Positions 1 through 5,327 of a DNA stretch of 5,327 nt are shown piece by piece; position 1 is the first letter of the stretch, and every line of letters starts with the position of its first letter. The notes below the pieces were generated by a model. The model searched no databases. It was not told where the DNA came from and saw nothing but the letters and a program-made list of their open reading frames with translations. The position numbers and the translations under genes were made by a program. The stretch is from Flavobacteriaceae bacterium (GTDB lineage: Bacteria; Bacteroidota; Bacteroidia; Flavobacteriales; Flavobacteriaceae), in contig JAUXCI010000184.1 in NCBI GenBank assembly GCA_030618945.1, forward strand, positions 1 through 5,327. Direction: 5' to 3'.

Positions 1-1
1 A

Positions 2-55
2 AAACAGGAAGAAAACATAGTCCTTGAACCTAGTGGTATATACTATTTTTTTTGA
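2..55 (+). CDS. Possible C-terminal tail of an upstream gene (partial)
   Basis: One forward frame is open from the left edge to a TGA at 53-55 and would encode a 17-residue tail ending in LEPSGIYYFF. It could be the end of a gene lying to the left. The stretch is too short to identify, and an open frame of this length in AT-rich DNA can arise by chance. The eight-T run at 46-53 falls inside it, and that run could equally be the tail of a weak terminator, which would argue against coding. No function is proposed. Confidence 0.2.
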   Translation, partial: KQEENIVLEPSGIYYFF

Positions 56-65
56 CAAAAGTCAA
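52..65. repeat. Short inverted repeat TTGAC-AAAA-GTCAA
   Basis: TTGAC (52-56) and GTCAA (61-65) form a perfect 5-base inverted repeat around four A residues, directly after an eight-T run. It lies about 160 bases upstream of the first complete gene. It could be a small protein-binding site or part of the end of the upstream transcription unit. A repeat this short is expected by chance in AT-rich sequence, so support is weak. Confidence 0.2.
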
Positions 66-148
66 TTGCCTTTGATGAGGATGTTTGAACTTTCTGGGCT
101 TTTGGTAGCTAAGGATAATTAAAGAGACTGCTCATTTTCACAAGCTGA

Positions 149-186
149 TATCAAAGCAAATAGGAATTTATATCCTATCTTTGATA
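149..186. repeat. Nested inverted repeat upstream of the first gene
   Basis: The outer arms TATCAAAG (149-156) and CTTTGATA (179-186) are perfect complements. Inside them ATAGGA (160-165) and TCCTAT (173-178) are also perfect complements around a 7-base AT loop. The right arms are contiguous and the left arms are separated by CAA (157-159). As a hairpin this gives 14 base pairs with one three-base bulge. It ends 38 bases before the ATG at 225. It could be an operator dyad or a 5' leader hairpin. A T-run does not follow, so a terminator is unlikely. Confidence 0.6.
176..183 (+). promoter_or_regulatory. Candidate Bacteroidota -7 promoter element TATCTTTG
   Basis: TATCTTTG matches the TAnnTTTG consensus of the -7 element used by the primary sigma factor of Bacteroidota. 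If real, transcription would start near 190 and leave a leader of about 35 bases before the ATG at 225, which is reasonable. No good TTTG -33 element is visible at the usual distance upstream. The element sits in the right arm of the nested inverted repeat, so a protein bound there would block it. Confidence 0.4.
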
Positions 187-224
187 CCAATTAATCAATA
201 CTAAACTTTATAAAAATAATTGAA

Positions 225-803
225 ATGAAAACACCAAAAATTTACGCCATTATGTTTATGGCTCTTGCCTTTGTATCGATCAATATTTATGGCCAGGACA
301 AGGAAGCAACAAGACCTGACAGAGAGAAATGGGATCAGGTAGAAATGCAAGGTACAGTTACTGCTATTAACCCGGAAACCAGAGAAGTTACCCTTATGGG
401 CACAGATGGAGGTTTGGTAACTTTAACGGCCAGTGAGGCAATAGAAAGATTTGATGAAATCGCTGTAGACGATGTATTAAAATTTGAATTCTACACTTAT
501 TTGAAAGCTGAATTTAGGGCTCCAACCGCTGAGGAAGTGGCAGAACCATTGCAGATGATGGCAGAAGGGGGAAAAGCTCCTGAAGGAATGGATCCTGCTG
601 CAGTTGTAGGGGCTGTAGTTAAAGCTGTGGTTACCATTGAAGCGCTTAATAGACCATCTATGATTGCAACTGTTAAAGGGCCAGGTGGTAATTTTGTTTC
701 GATTTCTATGGAAGATGAACAGTTAATGACCGAACTACGTATAGGCCAGGTGCTTATTCTTACTTATGCAGAGGCTATTGCAATAGCACTTGAGAAAAAG
801 TAG
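225..803 (+). CDS. Exported protein with two copies of a small beta-rich domain
   Basis: The 192-residue product starts with a signal peptide: MKTPK, a hydrophobic core to about residue 20, and a likely cleavage between Gly23 and Gln24. The mature protein has two related segments. Segment 1 (about 41-97) follows the order GTVTAINPETREVTL, GTDGG, VTLT, FDEI, VDDVLKFEF. Segment 2 (about 131-190) repeats it as VVTIEALNRP, KGPGG, VSIS, LRIGQVLILTY. A Gly/Ala/Pro/Met-rich linker (about 98-130) joins them. The pattern of short beta strands plus a 'G(D/Q)xVxxxY' strand resembles a family of small periplasmic proteins of unknown function that I recall from proteobacteria, also with two segments; this is memory and not a search result. 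There are no obvious catalytic residues or metal motifs. A terminator follows the gene, so it is probably transcribed alone or as the last gene of a unit. Function is unknown; a binding or scaffold role in the periplasm is only a guess. Confidence 0.85.
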   Translation: MKTPKIYAIMFMALAFVSINIYGQDKEATRPDREKWDQVEMQGTVTAINPETREVTLMGTDGGLVTLTASEAIERFDEIAVDDVLKFEFYTYLKAEFRAPTAEEVAEPLQMMAEGGKAPEGMDPAAVVGAVVKAVVTIEALNRPSMIATVKGPGGNFVSISMEDEQLMTELRIGQVLILTYAEAIAIALEKK

Positions 804-845
804 ATTAGCGAAATAGTATTTAGGCCTGATAAATGCCTTTATTTA

Positions 846-900
846 AAAGCCCGCAATAAGAATTTCGCGATTTGTGTTTCTTCTGTTGCGGGTTTTTATT
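846..900 (+). terminator. Intrinsic terminator after the first gene
   Basis: CCCGCAA (850-856) pairs perfectly with TTGCGGG (886-892), and AAGAA (858-862) with TTCTT (878-882) can extend the stem through a small asymmetric internal loop. TTTTT (893-897) follows directly. AAAA (845-848) sits just before the left arm, so the same structure ends in a T-rich tract when read from the other strand and could act in both directions. It lies 47 bases after the TAG at 801-803 and separates the first gene from the next. Confidence 0.8.
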
Positions 901-978
901 GTTCAAAAAAATAATTCAGTTCTCATTATGCAAACTGGTTTTATGAGCTAATGTGCAAAAATCATAATTGAGCCTTAA

Positions 979-1944
979 GTGAAAATTAAAAATAAACTAT
1001 ATCGCAATACACTAACAATCCGTTGTAAATTCCACAAACTGTTTTTTGTCTTATCCTGCCTAGGTCTGGGTATTTTTCAAACAACAGTTCATGCACAAGA
1101 TTTGGAACCGGGCTATATGTCGGCCTTACCCATAGGAGGGAATATAGCTATAGTGTCAACCGGATTCTCTCATGGCAATATTTTATTAGACAATACACTA
1201 CCTGTTGAAGGCCTTGAGGCTAAAATGTTTAATGTAGTAATGGGTTATTTTCGCAGTTTTAAATTATTTAATCGATTGACAAAAATAGATGTTGTAATTC
1301 CCTTCGCCTATGCTGATTTTAATGCCTTGGTTGAAGGCGTACCTCAATCAGCCACTAGAACGGGCCTTGGGGATCCAATGTTTAGATTTTCTATGATTCT
1401 AATTGGCGTTAAACCCTTGAAACCACAGGAATATTTTAAGCAAGAACAGCAGAAGTTTAAATTAGGTGTGGCATTTAGAATAAAAGCACCCTTGGGTCAA
1501 TATAATCCTGCTAAACTGATCAATCTTGGCGCTAATAGATGGGTTTTAAAGACGGGCATAGGTGCTTCATACACCATAAAAAAGAAACTTGTTTTTGAAG
1601 CCCAGCTAAATGGTATGTTTTTTGGAGTTAATGATGATTTTTTTGGAGGAAATAGGAGTGAACAAGAACCTATGTTGGAGGGGCAATTTCACGCCACTTA
1701 TATTTTTAAACCGGGAGTATGGTTTGCGGCATCATTTGGGGCAATTGATGGAGGGCTAATTAAGGTCAATGGGGAAGAGAAAACTAGTACAAATAATAAT
1801 CGTTATGGCCTTACTTTTGCTTATAGAATAAAAAAACAACATTCTTTAAAGGCCGCTTATTCGAACGGTTTTATTACCAGATCAGGAACTGACTTTGATA
1901 CTTACCTTATCGGATATCAGTTTTTATGGTTTGATAAAAAATAA
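979..1944 (+). CDS. Outer-membrane beta-barrel, phenol MetA degradation/transporter-like family
   Basis: The 321-residue product is probably an outer-membrane barrel of the type often annotated as 'transporter' or 'protein involved in meta-pathway of phenol degradation' (the Phenol_MetA_deg family). After a basic N-terminus, a hydrophobic segment (about 21-38) ends at VHA-QD, a good signal peptidase I site after Ala39. Family-like stretches are ATRTGLGDP (125-133), a 'GVAFRIKAPLGQY' strand (163-175), and INLGANRW (181-188). The rest is alternating hydrophobic and polar strands with aromatic residues, and it ends in an aromatic-rich strand (YQFLWF). The start is GTG at 979; the next in-frame ATG (residue 47) lies beyond the signal peptide and would lose it, so GTG is preferred. 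Substrate is unknown, and the family name does not show phenol use here. It is 80 bases from the next barrel gene with no terminator visible between them, so cotranscription is likely. Confidence 0.75.
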   Translation: MKIKNKLYRNTLTIRCKFHKLFFVLSCLGLGIFQTTVHAQDLEPGYMSALPIGGNIAIVSTGFSHGNILLDNTLPVEGLEAKMFNVVMGYFRSFKLFNRLTKIDVVIPFAYADFNALVEGVPQSATRTGLGDPMFRFSMILIGVKPLKPQEYFKQEQQKFKLGVAFRIKAPLGQYNPAKLINLGANRWVLKTGIGASYTIKKKLVFEAQLNGMFFGVNDDFFGGNRSEQEPMLEGQFHATYIFKPGVWFAASFGAIDGGLIKVNGEEKTSTNNNRYGLTFAYRIKKQHSLKAAYSNGFITRSGTDFDTYLIGYQFLWFDKK

Positions 1945-2024
1945 GCTTGATTATTCTAAGAAGCCGATTTAAATACTACAGAAGGATAGATTGCCCTGAT
2001 GAAACAGCATAAATAACATAGTAA

Positions 2025-2861
2025 ATGAGTTTAAAATTTACCTTATTTACATTTTGTTTTTTTTTACATTTCTTGGCTATAGGACAAGGAAAGAAGGAGG
2101 CTTCAATGGCTGAACTTAACCGTGAATTGGAGAACCCCTTATCTAAGTATTGGTCTTTAATTATGCAGGAAAATTTGTATTTGAACAATGGCGATGCGAT
2201 TTCTGGGATGCAAATTACTAATGCCTTTTATTTTCAACCTTCACTACCTGTTCCGGTATTTAAGTCAAGAGTGTTATTGATCCGACCGGTTTTCCCTTTG
2301 ATTACTTTACCGACTTTTAATGAAGATGGAGAAAAAACAGGTATGGATACGGGGTTTTCAGATTTTCAGATTTTTACTTTATACGGACGTGATAAGAAAA
2401 ATGGATTCATTTGGGGTGGTGGTTTGACTTTTACCTTTCCAACCGCTTCATCCCAATATTTAGGTAGCGGCAGATATCAAATAGGTCCTGCCTTTACGGC
2501 ATTCAGTATTACAGAAAATTGGACGTTTGGTTTTATTTTTCAACATTGGAATACTGTTGGAGGGAGGGAGGATAGAGACAATGTTAGCAAAACAGATCTT
2601 CAGTATGTTATTAGAAAACAAATAAAAGGTAAAGCCATGTCAATAGGGATGGGGCCTAATGTAACGATCAACTGGGAAGCGGAAGACGGTAATAAACTTA
2701 GTTTGCCCATAGGGCTTGGAGTCACCAAAACGGTGAAATGGGGTAGAACGGCATGGAAAATGACCATAGAGCCTCAGTATTATATTGTGAAACCAGATGA
2801 TTATGGAACCCAATGGAATTTTAGGATTCAGTTAGCTCCTGTTTTTAGGAATCCATTTTAG
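2025..2861 (+). CDS. Outer-membrane barrel-like protein of the bacterial 'neuromedin U' (transporter) family
   Basis: The 278-residue product opens with a hydrophobic signal peptide (about 4-20), with likely cleavage at Gly20-Gln21. The mature part matches, in order, hallmarks I recall from the bacterial family mislabelled 'neuromedin U': ENPLSKYWSL (36-45), a GFSDFQIF stretch (110-117), the strand 'WGGGLTFTFPTA' (130-141) followed by LGSGRYQIGP (146-155), HWNTVGG (174-180), INWEAEDGN (215-223), a 'LPIGLGVTK' strand (227-235), and a C-terminal QYYIVKPDD...W.FR.QL segment (251-270). These proteins are predicted outer-membrane barrels. The vertebrate peptide name is a database artefact and says nothing about the role. 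The product differs clearly from the preceding barrel, so the two are not a recent duplication. Substrate is unknown. The downstream uronate genes start 212 bases later; whether the barrel serves that pathway cannot be told. Confidence 0.75.
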   Translation: MSLKFTLFTFCFFLHFLAIGQGKKEASMAELNRELENPLSKYWSLIMQENLYLNNGDAISGMQITNAFYFQPSLPVPVFKSRVLLIRPVFPLITLPTFNEDGEKTGMDTGFSDFQIFTLYGRDKKNGFIWGGGLTFTFPTASSQYLGSGRYQIGPAFTAFSITENWTFGFIFQHWNTVGGREDRDNVSKTDLQYVIRKQIKGKAMSIGMGPNVTINWEAEDGNKLSLPIGLGVTKTVKWGRTAWKMTIEPQYYIVKPDDYGTQWNFRIQLAPVFRNPF

Positions 2862-2873
2862 AGTATTATTTTT

Positions 2874-2894
2874 GAAAGCTAATGTGTGGCTTTC
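2874..2894 (+). repeat. Small hairpin just after the second barrel gene
   Basis: GAAAGC (2874-2879) and GCTTTC (2889-2894) form a perfect 6-base stem with a 9-base loop, 12 bases after the stop at 2859-2861. The position suits a transcript end, but no T-run follows, so it is at best a weak or Rho-assisted terminator, or a 3' stabilising hairpin. Confidence 0.35.
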
Positions 2895-2960
2895 CTATAG
2901 TGGCAAGAATTCCGACGTCTGAAATATCACCTTTTAAACAAGCAAGTTAACTGACATAGT

Positions 2961-2985
2961 TTTATGAATTGCTATAGTTCATAAA
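2961..2985. promoter_or_regulatory. Candidate operator: perfect 8-base inverted repeat upstream of the uronate operon
   Basis: TTTATGAA (2961-2968) and TTCATAAA (2978-2985) are perfect complements separated by 9 bases. The dyad lies in the 212-base gap before the uronate operon, about 90 bases upstream of its first gene, where an operator for a GntR-, LacI- or AraC-type regulator would be expected. ATAGTT also recurs directly at 2956-2961 and 2974-2979, so direct-repeat binding is possible too. No regulator gene is in the window. It does not look like the GC-containing proteobacterial UxuR/ExuR palindrome. A chance AT-rich repeat remains possible. Confidence 0.4.
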
Positions 2986-3073
2986 TTTTACAAATATCGT
3001 ATCCGTAAAAATAGAATTATCAAATAAAATTCGTGAAATTTGAGAAAATAAATAATAAGAACAAATACATTTT

Positions 3074-3910
3074 ATGCAGATAATGAATAAGGTAATAGTT
3101 TTAACAGGAGCAGGTGGTGTGTTATGCAGTACTCTGGCTATGGCCCTGGCAAAGGAAGGTCATAAAATAGCGGTATTGGATCTAAGAGCGGAAGCAGCAA
3201 ATAAAGTATCCAAAGAGATCAATGCATTTGGGGGAATTTCAATGGGAATTGCTGCAAATGTGTTGGATAAAAAGTCTCTGGAAATTGCAAAAAAAGAGAT
3301 CAATAAAACCCTTGGTTCAATTGATATTCTTATTAATGGCGCAGGAGGAAATCATCCCTTGGGAACAACATCAAACACGCATTTAATGGAAGAGGACCTC
3401 GCGAATGAAGAAGATGGTTTTAAAACTTTTTTCGATCTGGATGCCGATGGGATCAAATTTGTATTTGACTTGAATTTTATTGGAACCTTGTTGCCTACAC
3501 AAGTTTTTGCTAAAGATATGGTGGGTAAAAAGGGCTGCAGTATTTTAAACATTTCTTCGATGAATGCTTTTACTCCTTTAACTAAAATTCCTGCTTATAG
3601 TGGTGCAAAAGCAGCGGTTTCCAATTTTACACAATGGCTTGCTGTACATTTTTCAAAAGCTGGAATTCGGGTAAATGCTTTGGCGCCAGGGTTTTTTCTT
3701 ACTGATCAAAACAGAACCTTGCTTACTACCAGTGAAGGAAAGTTAACGCCTCGAGGAAATACTATTCTTGGCCAAACTCCGATGGGTAGATTTGGCGTGC
3801 CGGAAGATCTTGTAGGAACCACCAAATGGTTGTGCAGCGAAGGAGCTTCTTTTGTGACCGGAGTAGTTGTACCTATTGATGGTGGGTTTAGTGCGTTTAG
3901 TGGAGTTTAA
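3074..3910 (+). CDS. uxuB: SDR-family D-mannonate oxidoreductase (fructuronate reductase)
   Basis: This short-chain dehydrogenase (278 residues) probably interconverts D-fructuronate and D-mannonate with NAD(H) in the cytoplasm, the second step of glucuronate breakdown. The cofactor loop is TGAGGVLC (11-18), a variant of TGxxxGxG typical of this SDR subgroup. Asp36 at the end of the second strand favours NAD over NADP. NGAGG (88-92) replaces the usual NNAG. The catalytic set is Asn134, Ser162, Tyr175 and Lys179 (YSGAK), followed by the APG turn (204-206) and the C-terminal IDGG (268-271). Length matches the Bacillus-type SDR mannonate oxidoreductase and not the roughly 480-residue enterobacterial UxuB, which belongs to the unrelated mannitol dehydrogenase family. 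Assignment to this substrate rests on subgroup resemblance and on the adjacent mannonate dehydratase, 15 bases downstream. The start may instead be the ATG at 3083, which removes MQI and leaves the more typical MNKVIVLTG beginning. Confidence 0.85.
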   Translation: MQIMNKVIVLTGAGGVLCSTLAMALAKEGHKIAVLDLRAEAANKVSKEINAFGGISMGIAANVLDKKSLEIAKKEINKTLGSIDILINGAGGNHPLGTTSNTHLMEEDLANEEDGFKTFFDLDADGIKFVFDLNFIGTLLPTQVFAKDMVGKKGCSILNISSMNAFTPLTKIPAYSGAKAAVSNFTQWLAVHFSKAGIRVNALAPGFFLTDQNRTLLTTSEGKLTPRGNTILGQTPMGRFGVPEDLVGTTKWLCSEGASFVTGVVVPIDGGFSAFSGV

Positions 3911-3925
3911 ATAAAACATAATAAA

Positions 3926-5119
3926 ATGGACATAAGTCTTGAACAAACTTGGAGATGGTACGGACCCAATGACCCTGTTTCTCTTTTGGATATTAAACAA
4001 GCAGGTGCTACTGGTATCGTTTCGGCCTTGCATCATATACCCAATGGAGAAGTTTGGCCAATAACGGAAATTGTTAAGCGAAAAGAAATAATTGAAGCAG
4101 CCGGACTAAGCTGGTCGGTAGTTGAAAGTGTTCCAATACATGAGGACATTAAAACCAATAGCGGAAAAGCGGAAAATTATATTGATAGCTATAAACAGAC
4201 CTTATTGAATTTAGGCAGCTGTGGCATAGATACAGTTTGTTATAATTTTATGCCGGTACTTGACTGGACGCGAACCGATCTGGATTATCGTTTAGCCGAC
4301 GGTTCAAGAGCACTGCGGTTTGATGCACTGGCCTTTATAGTTTTTGAAGTATATCTGTTGAAAAGACCTGATGCAGAAATGAATTATAGCCCTGATCAAC
4401 TCAAAAAAGCTAAAACTTTGTTTGATAAGATGGATGAGGAAGAAAAGAAATTACTCATCAGAAATATTATTGCGGGATTACCGGGTGCAGAAGAAGGGTA
4501 TACACTGGAAGAGTTCAATGCCATATTAAAAACCTATGATCAGGTAGGAGAAGCAACATTAAAACAAAATCTTTTTCACTTTTTAAAGCAGATCATTCCA
4601 GCTGCTGAGCAAGCAGGAGTTTTGATGTGTATTCACCCTGATGACCCGCCATACCCAATTTTGGGATTACCACGTGTGGTTAGTACTGAACAGGATATTC
4701 TGGATTTATTCAATGCGGTTGATAGCCCTAACAATGGTTTAACTTTTTGTACCGGATCTTTTGGGGTTCGACCCGATAATGACCTGCCGGGAATGGCAGA
4801 ACGATTAGGGGATAAAATTCATTTTATTCATTTGAGAAGTACCCAAAGAGATGAATGGGGAAATTTTCATGAGGCCAATCATCTTGAGGGAGACGTAGAT
4901 ATGTTTGGTGTGATGAAGGCCCTGATCCTGGAACAGAGAAAAAGGGTGAGCGCAGGGAGAAAGGATTTTAGAATGCCCATGCGTCCTGATCACGGACACC
5001 AAATGCTGGATGATCTTCATAAAAAAACCAATCCTGGGTATTCAGGAATTGGCAGATTAAGAGGTTTGGCCGAATTGAGAGGTTTGGAATTAGGGATTTC
5101 TAAATGTTTGTACAAATGA
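3926..5119 (+). CDS. uxuA: Mannonate dehydratase
   Basis: UxuA removes water from D-mannonate to give 2-keto-3-deoxy-D-gluconate, which then feeds into KDG kinase and aldolase. The 397 residues match the length of Escherichia coli UxuA (about 394) and line up along the whole chain. Hallmarks are [15 protein letters not shown] (6-20), [11 protein letters not shown] (34-44), [11 protein letters not shown] (67-77), [15 protein letters not shown] (105-119), [14 protein letters not shown] (181-194), HPDDPP (237-242), CTGSFGVR (275-282), HLRST (302-306), [13 protein letters not shown] (352-364) and NPGYSGIGR (369-377). By analogy with solved mannonate dehydratases, His237, Cys275, His302 and Asp355 should bind the divalent metal (Mn2+ or Fe2+) in the TIM-barrel active site. 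All four are present and nothing is truncated. The gene follows the SDR gene by 15 bases and overlaps the uronate isomerase start, so the three form an operon. The ATG at 3926 fits the family's N-terminus. Confidence 0.98.
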   Translation: MDISLEQTWRWYGPNDPVSLLDIKQAGATGIVSALHHIPNGEVWPITEIVKRKEIIEAAGLSWSVVESVPIHEDIKTNSGKAENYIDSYKQTLLNLGSCGIDTVCYNFMPVLDWTRTDLDYRLADGSRALRFDALAFIVFEVYLLKRPDAEMNYSPDQLKKAKTLFDKMDEEEKKLLIRNIIAGLPGAEEGYTLEEFNAILKTYDQVGEATLKQNLFHFLKQIIPAAEQAGVLMCIHPDDPPYPILGLPRVVSTEQDILDLFNAVDSPNNGLTFCTGSFGVRPDNDLPGMAERLGDKIHFIHLRSTQRDEWGNFHEANHLEGDVDMFGVMKALILEQRKRVSAGRKDFRMPMRPDHGHQMLDDLHKKTNPGYSGIGRLRGLAELRGLELGISKCLYK

Positions 5120-5327
5120 AGAAAATAACTACTAAAGAGCCTTTTATTACCGATACGTTTTTATTGAATTCCAAGGAGGCGATGGTTTTGTATCACAACT
5201 ATGCCAAAAATATGCCCATCATAGATTATCACAATCATTTGTCGGCCAGGGAAATCGCTGAGAACAAAATTGTAAAGAATATTACAGATGTTTGGCTAAG
5301 CGGAGACCATTACAAGTGGAGAGCCAT
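5116..5327 (+). CDS. uxaC: Uronate (glucuronate) isomerase, N-terminal part
   Basis: UxaC isomerises D-glucuronate to D-fructuronate (and D-galacturonate to D-tagaturonate), the entry step of this pathway in the cytoplasm. The window holds 70 codons of a protein normally about 470 residues long; it is cut by the right edge, not broken. The N-terminus follows E. coli UxaC closely: PFITDTFLL (9-17), YHNYAK (26-31), IIDYHNHL (35-42), [13 protein letters not shown] (58-70). His39 and His41 form the HxH metal motif of the amidohydrolase superfamily to which this enzyme belongs. The ATG at 5116 overlaps the TGA of uxuA (ATGA), which suggests translational coupling. A second in-frame ATG at 5104 would add MFVQ and lengthen the overlap to 16 bases; an in-frame TAA at 5101-5103 rules out anything earlier. 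The shorter start fits the family's short leader better. Confidence 0.96.
   Translation, partial: MKKITTKEPFITDTFLLNSKEAMVLYHNYAKNMPIIDYHNHLSAREIAENKIVKNITDVWLSGDHYKWRA

Noticed and set aside
32..53. Weak hairpin (32-47, with G-U pairs) followed by an eight-T run, possibly an intrinsic terminator of an upstream gene
   Set aside because: The stem is only about six pairs, two of them G-U, with a four-base loop; not strong enough to call.
1976..2188. Reverse-strand 70-codon frame over the start of the second barrel gene
   Set aside because: It lies antisense to a well-supported signal peptide and coding start, and its protein has no recognisable features.
2867..2874. TATTTTTG, matching the Bacteroidota -7 consensus
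   Set aside because: It directly follows the stop of the preceding gene, has no TTTG -33 partner at the right distance, and would give a leader of about 190 bases; in T-rich DNA the match is easily chance.
2882..2950. 22-codon forward frame (begins MCGFPIVARIP) in the gap before the uronate operon
   Set aside because: It is very short, starts inside the hairpin at 2874-2894, and has no signal or family resemblance; chance is the simpler explanation.
3352..3552. Reverse-strand 66-codon frame inside the SDR gene
   Set aside because: It is antisense to conserved SDR sequence; low-complexity shadow of the real gene.
3743..4036. Reverse-strand 97-codon frame across the uxuB/uxuA junction
   Set aside because: It covers conserved ends of both enzymes on the opposite strand and resembles no known protein.
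4805..5020. Reverse-strand 71-codon frame inside uxuA
   Set aside because: It is antisense to conserved metal-binding and C-terminal motifs of mannonate dehydratase.
5061..5088. Direct repeat of AGAGGTTTGG within uxuA
   Set aside because: It encodes the conserved [11 protein letters not shown] segment also present in E. coli UxuA (as KGLAEVRGVEL), so the repeat is explained by coding.

Overview
The window looks like chromosomal DNA from a member of the Bacteroidota, most likely a Flavobacteriia- or Cytophagia-type bacterium. It is AT-rich, its start codons follow A-rich leaders without clear Shine-Dalgarno sequences, and two of its three export signals end in the Gly-Gln junction common in this phylum. 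A TAnnTTTG-type promoter element can also be found upstream of the first gene. Genus cannot be read from the sequence. All supported genes lie on the + strand.

Left part (1-900): a leader region with several inverted repeats precedes a gene for a small exported protein (225-803) built from two copies of a small beta-rich domain. A convincing intrinsic terminator (846-900) closes this unit. Middle part (979-2861): two consecutive genes encode exported, probably outer-membrane beta-barrel proteins. The first resembles the 'phenol MetA degradation'/transporter family. The second resembles the bacterial family often misannotated as 'neuromedin U'. Their substrates are unknown.

Right part (3074-5327): a uronic-acid catabolism operon. 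It holds a short-chain dehydrogenase acting as D-mannonate oxidoreductase (fructuronate reductase, UxuB role), mannonate dehydratase UxuA, and the first 70 codons of uronate isomerase UxaC, which runs off the right edge. Together they convert D-glucuronate to D-fructuronate (UxaC), then D-mannonate (UxuB role), then 2-keto-3-deoxy-D-gluconate (UxuA). The genes are packed tightly: 15 bases between the first two, and an overlap of stop and start between the second and third. A perfect 8-base inverted repeat about 90 bases upstream of the operon is a candidate operator.

No mobile element, CRISPR array, tRNA or rRNA is visible. The enzymes belong to known families. The least understood content is the duplicated-domain exported protein, the pair of unlike barrels, and the two inverted repeats in the leader regions.
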